From an uncultured Alphaproteobacteria bacterium (GTDB lineage: Bacteria > Pseudomonadota > Alphaproteobacteria > HIMB59 > GCA-002718135): DNA of 64,000 nt. The notes below the pieces were generated by a model. The model made no database searches, had not been told where the DNA came from, and was given only the letters and a program-made list of their open reading frames with translations. Shown one piece after another: positions 54,779 through 64,000 of this stretch. Position 1 is the first letter of the stretch; each line of letters starts with the position of its first letter. The translations under genes and the position numbers were made by a program. Where the stretch lies: the NCBI GenBank assembly GCA_902573325.1, contig CACGJH010000002.1, positions 115,207 to 179,206 of the forward strand, in the 5' to 3' direction.

Positions 54779-56516
54779 TTTCCAACTGTTCTCTTAGTTG
54801 TAATTTTTTATAAATAGTTGATTTTGAAATTAACTCTTCATGCTTTCCCTGACTTTCAATTTTGCCTTTATCTAAAACATAGATAATGTCTGAGTCTTCT
54901 ATTGTGCTTAATCTATGTGCAATTATTAATTTAGTTTTATTTTTCATAAGACTATTTATTGTTTCATGAATTTTATTTTCAGTTATGTTATCTAAAGAAG
55001 ATGTAGCTTCATCCATAATTAAAAGTGGCGCATCTTTTATTAGAGCTCGGGCAATAGCAATTCTTTGTCGTTGTCCACCCGATAATTTTATTCCGTTTTC
55101 TCCAATAACAGTGTCTAGTTTTTGATCCAATTCTTCTGAAAAACTGCTCACCCCAGCATTTTTAGCGACTAAACTAATCTCTTCATCAGTTGCTTTAAGG
55201 TTTCCATATTTAATATTGTTAAATATACTCTCATTAAATAAAATTGTTTCTTGAGTCACTATTGAAACACTATTTCTTACATCTGTCAGATCTAATTCTT
55301 TTATATCTTTAGAATTAATTAATATAGAACCTGAATAATTATCATATAATCGCAAAATTATATTTGCTATCGTTGATTTACCAGATCCGGATAAGCCAAC
55401 TAACGCAACTTTTTTTCCTTTTGGTATTCTTAAACTTATTTTATCAAGTACTGTATTATCGTTATATGCAAATGAAACATCTTTAAATACAATGTCTCCA
55501 TCTAGATCTGAGGTTTTTTTTGGAGAAATATTTTCCATACTTTTTTCACTTGTATCTAAAAGTTTAAATATTCTCTCTGCTCCAGCCAGGCCTTCCTGAA
55601 CACTAATATTTAGATTGCCAAGTGCCTTTACTGGCTGATAAGCCAGAAGAAGACTTACTAAAAAACTCATAAATTGACCTGTTGTCATACTTTCGTTTAA
55701 GACAAATACACCCCCAGCATAAATTGAGAGTGCTACAGCTAAACTTCCAATAAATTCCATTAAAGGGCTTAAGCGATTGCTAATAAAAGCAGATTTTGTA
55801 AAATATTTTTGAATGAAACTAATTGTTTCAAAAGCTCTTTGTTTTTCATAGTTTTCTCTTGAGTATGCTTTTACTTGTCTAATACCTTTAATGCTCTCAG
55901 CTAATACATTGGAAAAAACTGCAATTTCGTTTTGGATAGTGTAAGTAATTTTTCTTATACTCTTCCCAATTTTTCTTATGGGCCAGATCGCTAAAGGGAA
56001 TGCAAAAAAAGCAAAAAGAGTTAGGGTCCAACTTTGGTAAAACATATTACCAAGTAAAAAAATAATAACTAAAACATCTTTTATAATTCCTGTTACAGAT
56101 TTAACTATTGCAAGTCTTAAGTAGTAAGTATCATTGATGAGTCTTGAAATTAAATTACCTGACTTAGAGTCATTATAAAATTTCATATTCAAATACATGA
56201 GTTTTTCAAACATCTGAGTTTGAAGTTTTGCAATAATAGAATGTGCAACTTTACTCATTTGATAAGAGTGAGTATATGTTGCCAATCCTTTACAGAGGGT
56301 CACTATAATTATTGCAATTGGAATTAAAAATAACATTTCTTTATTACCTTTGATTAAGACTTCATCAAGCGCAGGTCTTACTAACCAAGCATGTAAGCCT
56401 GTTGCTGCTGCTGAGATAACCATCATCAATAAAGCTAATATTATTTTGAGTTTATGACTCATTAAATAATGAAAAACTATTCTTGAAGTAACTGACTGTT
56501 TTTTATCTGAAGACAT
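54768..56516 (-). CDS. msbA: Lipid A/phospholipid ABC exporter (MsbA-like)
   Basis: Fused ABC exporter half-transporter of 582 residues. The N-terminal membrane domain has six hydrophobic segments (about 15-310) and the C-terminal ATPase has Walker A GLSGSGKST, signature LSGGQRQR, Walker B LLIMDEATSSLD and the switch His in IIAHRLST. It would flip lipid A-core across the inner membrane as a homodimer. The operon context (waaA, lpxK, lpxL-type) supports MsbA over a drug exporter. It overlaps ubiA by 1 base. Confidence 0.88.
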   Translation of the reverse strand: MSSDKKQSVTSRIVFHYLMSHKLKIILALLMMVISAAATGLHAWLVRPALDEVLIKGNKEMLFLIPIAIIIVTLCKGLATYTHSYQMSKVAHSIIAKLQTQMFEKLMYLNMKFYNDSKSGNLISRLINDTYYLRLAIVKSVTGIIKDVLVIIFLLGNMFYQSWTLTLFAFFAFPLAIWPIRKIGKSIRKITYTIQNEIAVFSNVLAESIKGIRQVKAYSRENYEKQRAFETISFIQKYFTKSAFISNRLSPLMEFIGSLAVALSIYAGGVFVLNESMTTGQFMSFLVSLLLAYQPVKALGNLNISVQEGLAGAERIFKLLDTSEKSMENISPKKTSDLDGDIVFKDVSFAYNDNTVLDKISLRIPKGKKVALVGLSGSGKSTIANIILRLYDNYSGSILINSKDIKELDLTDVRNSVSIVTQETILFNESIFNNIKYGNLKATDEEISLVAKNAGVSSFSEELDQKLDTVIGENGIKLSGGQRQRIAIARALIKDAPLLIMDEATSSLDNITENKIHETINSLMKNKTKLIIAHRLSTIEDSDIIYVLDKGKIESQGKHEELISKSTIYKKLQLREQLENEF

Positions 56517-57379
56517 TAAAAGGTATGTAAAAGTAAAAATAACATAATTGCAAAAATATTATTTTGTCTGAAATAATAATTTGAACTTAACGGTGATGTT
56601 ATATCCCATTTCTGAATTGCTATATACGTACAAAATGCGATAGTGGCTATAATAATTGAACTAAGTAAAAAATTTGAGGAATTCCATACGAAATAAGACA
56701 ATATAATTAAGATAATAAGATAGCATGTTTGAACAAATCTTTTACCATTTTTATCAAAATAAACTGCAGTAGATTTGATTTTATTTAAAACATCATCTGA
56801 CCTATCTTGGTAGGCATAAATCGTATCATATGCTAACGTCCAAAAAATACATACAAAATACAATAAAATAAAATCAAATGTAATTCGTGTATTAAATTGC
56901 ATTGAAACTATTAGCACACCCCAACTAAAAATAATTCCAAGTAATAATTGTGGGAAGAAAGTTATTCTTTTCATAAAAGGATATAAAATAACAAATGGCA
57001 CACTTAACAAACCTAATACAATTGATTTAAAATTAAACTCGAGAAGAATGAAAAAACTAATTACCAATAATATTATTAATAATAATATCGCTTCAGTAAT
57101 AGAAATCTTTTTTGATGCTAAAGGTCTAAATTTAGTACGTGTAACTTTTTGATCAAAATCAATATCAATAATGTCATTAATTATACAACCCGCACTTCTC
57201 ATTAAAAAAGAACCAATTAAAAAAAGTATATACCAAAATAATAGTTTAGAAGTTTCTGTTTTTAGTAACGCTAAACCAAACCAGCAAGGCCACATTAATA
57301 GAAGGAAGCCAATAGGTTTGTTAAGTCTGATTAACTCGCAGTAATCAAATATTTTTTTTACAACTAAGTTATCCCACAT
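56516..57379 (-). CDS. ubiA: 4-hydroxybenzoate polyprenyltransferase
   Basis: Membrane prenyltransferase of 287 residues with about eight to nine hydrophobic segments. The Mg-diphosphate motif NDxxDxxxD is NDIIDIDFD (68-76) and a second acidic cluster is YDTIYAYQDRSDD. It attaches the isoprenoid tail to 4-hydroxybenzoate in ubiquinone synthesis. It is the first gene of the minus-strand operon that continues into msbA. CtaB at 60660 is the other UbiA-superfamily member here, differing in motif. Confidence 0.92.
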   Translation of the reverse strand: MWDNLVVKKIFDYCELIRLNKPIGFLLLMWPCWFGLALLKTETSKLLFWYILFLIGSFLMRSAGCIINDIIDIDFDQKVTRTKFRPLASKKISITEAILLLIILLVISFFILLEFNFKSIVLGLLSVPFVILYPFMKRITFFPQLLLGIIFSWGVLIVSMQFNTRITFDFILLYFVCIFWTLAYDTIYAYQDRSDDVLNKIKSTAVYFDKNGKRFVQTCYLIILIILSYFVWNSSNFLLSSIIIATIAFCTYIAIQKWDITSPLSSNYYFRQNNIFAIMLFLLLHTF

Positions 57380-57414
57380 ATATGAATATAATGTTATAAT
57401 TCTAAATTATTGAA
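57380..57414. promoter_or_regulatory. Short divergent promoter region, ubiA / rsmE
   Basis: TATAAT at 57395-57400 lies about 15 bases before the first rsmE ATG, which would leave an almost leaderless mRNA; AATATA at 57385-57390 gives TATATT on the other strand for ubiA. No ribosome site is seen on either side. Confidence 0.3.
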
Positions 57415-58146
57415 ATGAAAATGTCTAAAACACGATTATTTGTATCAAAAAAATTATCAGCAAATATTTTAATTTATATAAAAAATAAACAACATCATTT
57501 TTTAAAAAATGTCCTTAGAATCAAAAAAGAAGATAATATAAATTTGTTTGATGGTTTTACAGGTGAATGGTTATCCAAAGTAATTTCAATAAACAGAGAT
57601 AACATTGTTTTACAAATACAAAACAAATTGAAAGATATTCCTCAAGAAACTGATTTATGGTTAATTTTTGCTCCAATTAAATCTTATAGAATGAATATTA
57701 CTATTCAAAAAGCTACTGAGCTTGGCATCTCAAGATTTATTCCAATTTTGACTGAATATACAAACCAATCAAAAATAAATTTTAAAAATTTTGAATTGAA
57801 TATGATTGAAGCGTCAGAACAATCTGAGAGATTGTCTATTCCGACTTTAGATAAAACAATTAAACTAGATGATTTAATTAATAATTTTCCATCCGATAGA
57901 GGGTTAGTTTTTTGCGATGAAGGAAATGAAAATTTACCAACTATTTACAATGCATTAATCAACGAAACAGAAAAATATAAAAAATGGGCTGTCATTATTG
58001 GACCTGAAGGTGGTTTTTCTGAAAAGGAACGAAAAAACATCTCTTTATTATCTTCATGTATATCCGTCTCTTTAGGAAAAAGAATTCTACGATCAGACAC
58101 TGCAACTACAGCTGCAATTTTTTCTATTCAATCGGTTGTTGAATAA
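57415..58146 (+). CDS. rsmE: 16S rRNA (uracil(1498)-N(3))-methyltransferase
   Basis: SPOUT-class methyltransferase of 243 residues. An N-terminal PUA-like domain (HHFLKNVLRIKKEDNINLFDG) is followed by the knotted SAM-binding part with IGPEGGFSEKE and LGKRILRSDTA. It methylates U1498 of 16S rRNA. ATGs at 57415 and 57421 are both possible starts, differing by two residues. It stands alone, divergent from ubiA and upstream of the oxidase operon. Confidence 0.92.
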   Translation: MKMSKTRLFVSKKLSANILIYIKNKQHHFLKNVLRIKKEDNINLFDGFTGEWLSKVISINRDNIVLQIQNKLKDIPQETDLWLIFAPIKSYRMNITIQKATELGISRFIPILTEYTNQSKINFKNFELNMIEASEQSERLSIPTLDKTIKLDDLINNFPSDRGLVFCDEGNENLPTIYNALINETEKYKKWAVIIGPEGGFSEKERKNISLLSSCISVSLGKRILRSDTATTAAIFSIQSVVE

Positions 58147-58244
58147 ATCATAATGAGCGACAACCTGTCCTAGAATTTTGCCTCTAAATCACTGGTTAAT
58201 TTACTGAATAATTTATTTATTAGTGTATACAATAACTAATTAAG
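58147..58244 (+). promoter_or_regulatory. Upstream region of the cytochrome c oxidase operon
   Basis: This 98-base gap must hold the main promoter of the coxB operon. TATACAAT at 58226-58233 is a likely -10, about 12 bases before the ATG. No -35 or terminator for rsmE is clear, and the leader lacks a Shine-Dalgarno. Confidence 0.35.
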
Positions 58245-60654
<2,410 letters not shown>

Positions 60655-60659
60655 TTTAA

Positions 60660-61580
60660 GTGGATGCTAAATCCTTAGAAGCTGGTTATAGCAATAATTT
60701 TCTTTTAAGAAAATTTAAAGGTTATTATGAACTAATGAAACCAAGAGTTATGTCCTTGGTTATTTTTACTGCGTTTGTTGGAATGTTTTTGGCACCTGGG
60801 CAGATAACATTTCTAAATAGTTTCCTCGTAATATCTGCTATTGCGTTGGGAGCTGGTTCTTCAGCAGCAATAAATATGTGGTTCGATGAAGATATAGATA
60901 AAACTATGGAAAGAACAAAACTAAGACCAATTCCGCTTGGAGTAGTTTCTAAAAATGAAGCCTTAGTTGTAGGGATATTAACAGGGACTATTTCTTTAAT
61001 TTTGATGCAATGGTTCTCGAACTCGTTAGCAACTAGTTTACTTCTTTTTACAATTCTCTTTTATGTATTTATCTATACATTTTGGCTTAAACGAACAACT
61101 TCATTAAATATAGTTATTGGAGGAGCAGCAGGAGCAATTCCTCCAATTATTGGATGGACAGCAGTTATTCCTGAATTAAATTTCTTACCAATTAGTTTAT
61201 TTGTAATTATATTTTTTTGGACCCCACCTCATTTTTGGGCCCTATCCGTATATAGATATAATGATTATAAAAATGCTAATGTGCCTATGTTACCAAATGT
61301 AAGCAGTATTGAGGATACAAAAAAACAGATTGTTTATTATGCTGTAATATTAATTTTATCGAGTTATCTTCCATACTTAGATAGTAATGTTGGAATAATA
61401 TACTTAACTATAGTTACTATATTAAATTTATTATTATTTAATAGTTCTTTAAAGTTAAAAAAATCTAGAGAAAAAAAATCAATACCAAATTCTGAAGGCT
61501 TAAAATTTTTTGCTATTTCAATTCTTTATTTATTCAGTTTATTCTCAGCATTATTGATTGATCATGTGGTACTAAGATGA
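60660..61580 (+). CDS. ctaB: Protoheme IX farnesyltransferase
   Basis: UbiA-superfamily membrane enzyme of 306 residues with about eight to nine hydrophobic segments, converting heme B to heme O for the oxidase. The key motif is NMWFDEDIDKTMERTKLRP (about 80-98) and WTPPHFWAL confirms the CtaB/CyoE group. The start is GTG at 60660, 5 bases after the coxA stop. The stop overlaps the small gene at 61577 by ATGA. Confidence 0.93.
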   Translation: MDAKSLEAGYSNNFLLRKFKGYYELMKPRVMSLVIFTAFVGMFLAPGQITFLNSFLVISAIALGAGSSAAINMWFDEDIDKTMERTKLRPIPLGVVSKNEALVVGILTGTISLILMQWFSNSLATSLLLFTILFYVFIYTFWLKRTTSLNIVIGGAAGAIPPIIGWTAVIPELNFLPISLFVIIFFWTPPHFWALSVYRYNDYKNANVPMLPNVSSIEDTKKQIVYYAVILILSSYLPYLDSNVGIIYLTIVTILNLLLFNSSLKLKKSREKKSIPNSEGLKFFAISILYLFSLFSALLIDHVVLR

Positions 61581-61684
61581 AAAATAGAAGAAGAAAAAAT
61601 ATTATCACTTTAATTATTCTACTTTGTATTGTCGCATTCTTTTATTTGTGGACTTTATTTAAGGCTAATATTTTTGGAGTATAA
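61577..61684 (+). CDS. Short single-span membrane protein (CoxF-like position)
   Basis: A 35-codon ORF too short for the track. Its ATG overlaps the ctaB stop (ATGA) and its TAA overlaps the ctaG start (TAATG), so both ends are translationally coupled. The product is MKNRRRKN followed by a hydrophobic stretch of about 19 residues and WTLFKANIFGV, a small inner-membrane protein with a basic N-terminus on the cytoplasmic side. Many alphaproteobacteria carry such a small gene (coxF) here; a role in oxidase assembly is inferred from position. Confidence 0.75.
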   Translation: MKNRRRKNIITLIILLCIVAFFYLWTLFKANIFGV

Positions 61685-62199
61685 TGACAAACACTAGAAC
61701 AGCTTTAGGATTATCGTTAATTGTTTTAACAATGATAACTTTAGTTGCTTTTTCCGTACCTTTATATGACTTATTTTGTCGTGTTACTGGTTATGGTGGT
61801 AAGACAAGTACATCTGAGTTCCTTTCATCATCAATTTTAGAAAGAGATATTAATCTTAAATTTAATGCCGATGTTAATGATAGTATAAATTGGACATTCA
61901 CCGCACCAGAAAATATTAAATTTAAGGTTGGTGAAAATAAACTTGTTAACTATAAAGCTACAAATCAATCTGACGTTGAAACAATTGGAACTGCGACATT
62001 TAATGTTTTACCAGAAAAGGTTGGTCCGTATTTTATTAAAACACAGTGTTTTTGTTTTGAAAAGCAGGCTTTAAAACCTGGTGAAACAGTTGAAATGCCG
62101 GTTGTGTTTTATATAGACCCTTCAATTAATCAAGATCCAACAATGAAAGATGTTGAAGAGATAACATTGTCATATACCTTTTTTAAATATATAGAATAA
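61684..62199 (+). CDS. ctaG: Cytochrome c oxidase assembly protein (Cox11, copper insertion)
   Basis: CtaG/Cox11 of 171 residues with one N-terminal membrane anchor (about 8-28, then VPLYDLFCRVTGYGG) and a periplasmic Ig-like domain with the copper-binding CFCF (in TQCFCFEKQ). It delivers copper to CuB of subunit I. The start overlaps the small upstream gene and the stop is 3 bases before coxC. Confidence 0.93.
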   Translation: MTNTRTALGLSLIVLTMITLVAFSVPLYDLFCRVTGYGGKTSTSEFLSSSILERDINLKFNADVNDSINWTFTAPENIKFKVGENKLVNYKATNQSDVETIGTATFNVLPEKVGPYFIKTQCFCFEKQALKPGETVEMPVVFYIDPSINQDPTMKDVEEITLSYTFFKYIE

Positions 62200-62202
62200 C
62201 CA

Positions 62203-63048
62203 ATGGCTAATAAATCAACAACAGGGCAGAAACATCCATATCACTTAGTTGATCCAAGCCCACTTCCATTTTTATCATCAATAGCTGGTCTAGCAATGGC
62301 TGCCGGTCTTGTATTTTATATGCATTATGGAACTTCTTGGCTTCTTATCCTTGGTACAATTGGTTTGTTAACTATTATGTTTTTATGGTGGAGAGACGTA
62401 ATTAAAGAGTCAACTTTTCAAAAGGTTCATACACCTGTTGTGGAACTGGGACTAAGATATGGAATGGCGCTTTTTATTGCATCAGAAGTAATGTTCTTTG
62501 TTGCTTTTTTCTGGGCTTTCTTTGATGCAAGTTTAACGCCTAAATTACCTATAGAAGAATTCTCTGAAACTTTTGATAGTAATGGTGCTGTTGGAATTTG
62601 GCCACCAAAAGGTATCAAAACATTTGATCCTCTTGATGTTCCTTTTTTAAATACATTAATATTATTAATGTCAGGTACTACTTGTACATGGGCTCACCAT
62701 GCTGTTAGAGAAGGCCATAGAGATCAAGCCATTCAGGCATTATGGTGTACTGTTGGTCTCGGAATTTTCTTCTCATTTATGCAGGGTGTAGAATATTACG
62801 AAGCAGCTCATCATTATTTTAGTTTTACTGATGGAATATATCCGTCAGTATTTTATATGGCTACTGGTTTTCATGGATTTCATGTAATGGTTGGAACAGC
62901 ATTTCTAGCTGTTTGTTTGTATCGTGTTTATAAAAATCATTTTACTCCAGATAGACATTTTGGATTAGAGGCTGCAGCATGGTACTGGCACTTTGTTGAC
63001 GTTGTTTGGCTGTTCTTGTTTGTCTGCGTTTATGTTTGGGGTGCATAA
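62203..63048 (+). CDS. coxC: Cytochrome c oxidase subunit III
   Basis: Subunit III (CtaE) of 281 residues with about seven membrane segments. Landmarks are HPYHLVDPSPLPF at the N-terminus, ALFIASEVMFFVAFFWAFFD (about 91-110, with the conserved Glu), TGFHGFHVMVG and FGLEAAAWYWHFVDVVW near the end. It supports stable proton pumping by the oxidase. SURF1 begins directly after its stop. Confidence 0.95.
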   Translation: MANKSTTGQKHPYHLVDPSPLPFLSSIAGLAMAAGLVFYMHYGTSWLLILGTIGLLTIMFLWWRDVIKESTFQKVHTPVVELGLRYGMALFIASEVMFFVAFFWAFFDASLTPKLPIEEFSETFDSNGAVGIWPPKGIKTFDPLDVPFLNTLILLMSGTTCTWAHHAVREGHRDQAIQALWCTVGLGIFFSFMQGVEYYEAAHHYFSFTDGIYPSVFYMATGFHGFHVMVGTAFLAVCLYRVYKNHFTPDRHFGLEAAAWYWHFVDVVWLFLFVCVYVWGA

Positions 63049-63738
63049 ATTAAAAACTTTCCCATAAAATTTTTTTTATTTAGTTTATTTTGTATTGTGC
63101 TGACAATATTTTTAGGAATTTGGCAATTGCAAAGACTGGAATGGAAAGAAAAAATTATTGCCGAATTTAATGAACTAAAGGATCAAAAACCACTTTCACT
63201 TTCAATGGGAAAAATGAAGTATCCAAACATTGATGAGTTTACTAAAGTTATCACTTTAGGAACTGTTGACAGAAGTAAAAAAATTTTTTTTCCTGCTAAA
63301 ACATTGAATGGGATTTCTGGTGTTAGAATAGCTAGTTTATTGTCAGATAATCATGGTAATAATTATTTAATTGATGAAGGTTGGTTTGAGCAAAGCAGAT
63401 ATGATTATTTTAAAGACAATAATGAAATAATAAATGCTGAAATTCTAGGATACATCCGATACCCAACTCAAAAAAAGATGTTTACTCCCGAGAATTCTAT
63501 CTCTTCAAATGAATGGTATTATTATGATTTGGAGCAAATTCAAACTTTCTTAAAAGTTAAGATAAATCAGAAGTTTTTCATTAAAAATATGAGTAATTAC
63601 GCAGAGAATTTCTTAATAGCATCATCTCAAAATCATAATTTTTCAAATAATCATTTGCAGTATGCAATTACATGGTTTTTGATGAGTTTTTCTTTTTTGA
63701 TTATTTTTATAATTTATTTATTTAGGAAGAAAAAATGA
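63049..63738 (+). CDS. SURF1-family oxidase assembly protein, probable ATT start
   Basis: SURF1 aids heme a insertion into the oxidase. The track start is a GTG (63097), but that would begin in the middle of the first membrane segment (MLTIFLGIWQLQRLEW). In-frame codons upstream encode KNFPIKFFLFSLFCI, which complete a proper segment. The only near-start codons there are ATT at 63049, right after the coxC stop with GGGG 7 bases upstream, and ATA at 63064. From 63049 the protein is about 229 residues, with GIWQLQRLEWKEK and a second membrane segment near the C-terminus (about 205-225). The product name is secure; the start is inferred. Confidence 0.8.
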   Translation: MKNFPIKFFLFSLFCIVLTIFLGIWQLQRLEWKEKIIAEFNELKDQKPLSLSMGKMKYPNIDEFTKVITLGTVDRSKKIFFPAKTLNGISGVRIASLLSDNHGNNYLIDEGWFEQSRYDYFKDNNEIINAEILGYIRYPTQKKMFTPENSISSNEWYYYDLEQIQTFLKVKINQKFFIKNMSNYAENFLIASSQNHNFSNNHLQYAITWFLMSFSFLIIFIIYLFRKKK

Positions 63739-64000
63739 AAACATATTTAAAACTTAAAGAGATCTTTAATGAAGCTTCACTGACATCAGATATTGCAGGT
63801 ATTTTACACTGGGATATGGCAACAATGATGCCTAGCAGCTCAAGAGATCAAAGATCAGATCAATTAGCCTATTTATCAAAACTTAGTCATAGTAAAATTT
63901 CATCTTCTGAAGTCGGTGATTTAATTGAAGATTCTAAGAATCTTAATCTAAATAACAGTGATCAGAAAAACTTAAATGAAATGGATAGAGAATATAAATT
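63735..64000 (+). CDS. M32 carboxypeptidase (3' end cut by window edge)
   Basis: The ATG at 63735 overlaps the SURF1 stop (ATGA) and opens a frame to the end of the window (88 codons): KTYLKLKEIFNEASLTSDIAG, then ILHWDMATMMPSSSRDQRS and LAYLSKLSH. This is the N-terminal part of the M32 thermostable carboxypeptidase (Taq) family, cytoplasmic zinc enzymes. The zinc-binding HExxH lies beyond the window, so it cannot be checked. The gene is too incomplete for the ORF track. Confidence 0.8.
   Translation, partial: MKTYLKLKEIFNEASLTSDIAGILHWDMATMMPSSSRDQRSDQLAYLSKLSHSKISSSEVGDLIEDSKNLNLNNSDQKNLNEMDREYK

Overview
The window is a very AT-rich, densely packed stretch of a streamlined alphaproteobacterial genome. 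Support for this comes from the core genes: a coxB-coxA-ctaB-small ORF-ctaG-coxC-SURF1 operon, ribF-ileS-lspA-DUF3035, lipid A genes, and a short pgi. Start and stop codons overlap (ATGA, TAATG) throughout, and no intergenic gap exceeds about 200 bases. The composition and the heavy investment in sugar import resemble open-ocean SAR11-like or HIMB59/AEGEAN-169-type bacteria, but the lineage is an inference and not something I can prove here.

The left 41.4 kb is an unbroken carbohydrate-catabolism region with no transcriptional regulator and no mobile element. (1) 1-4005: end of a non-phosphorylating L-fucose pathway (fuconate dehydratase, KDF dehydrogenase, diketo-deoxyfuconate hydrolase, L-lactate dehydrogenase). 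(2) 4066-17609: a cyclitol- or rhizopine-like module with an odd all-cysteine Rieske-like ferredoxin, two 2-hydroxyacid dehydrogenases, an IolD homologue, two ribose/inositol-type (CUT2) ABC importers, a Gfo/Idh/MocA oxidoreductase, a phytanoyl-CoA-dioxygenase-like enzyme, a MocD-like membrane di-iron oxygenase and a glyoxalase. (3) 17703-35043: two CUT1 importers with five sulfatases, a cytoplasmic alpha-amylase-fold glycoside hydrolase (GHL6-like), a small unknown protein and a second PhyH-like oxygenase. (4) 35170-41385: a third CUT1 importer with a ThuB-like oxidoreductase, a ThuA-like protein and xylose isomerase.

The main biological picture is import first, process later. None of the five sulfatases nor the glycoside hydrolase has a signal peptide, while each transporter has an exported binding protein. 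Sulfated and probably methylated small sugars therefore appear to be taken up intact, then desulfated, demethylated or hydroxylated in the cytoplasm, and fed to fucose, inositol and xylose-type routes. All five binding-protein genes are followed immediately by a stem-loop, which probably sets a high binding-protein to permease ratio. The three CUT1 systems lack an ATPase gene and must share one encoded elsewhere.

The right 22.6 kb is core: ribF-ileS-lspA-DUF3035-pgi; rsmD, an RluB-like synthase and a class I glutamine amidotransferase-like hydrolase on the minus strand; tadA-xseA; a minus-strand ubiA-msbA-DUF374-waaA-lpxK-lpxL-type operon for lipid A and ubiquinone; rsmE; and the cytochrome c oxidase operon with assembly factors, ending in the start of an M32 carboxypeptidase cut by the window edge. 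I saw no rRNA, tRNA, CRISPR, IS element or attachment site. No gene-free stretch is longer than 300 bases; the longest (29087-29279, 193 bases) is a divergent promoter region.
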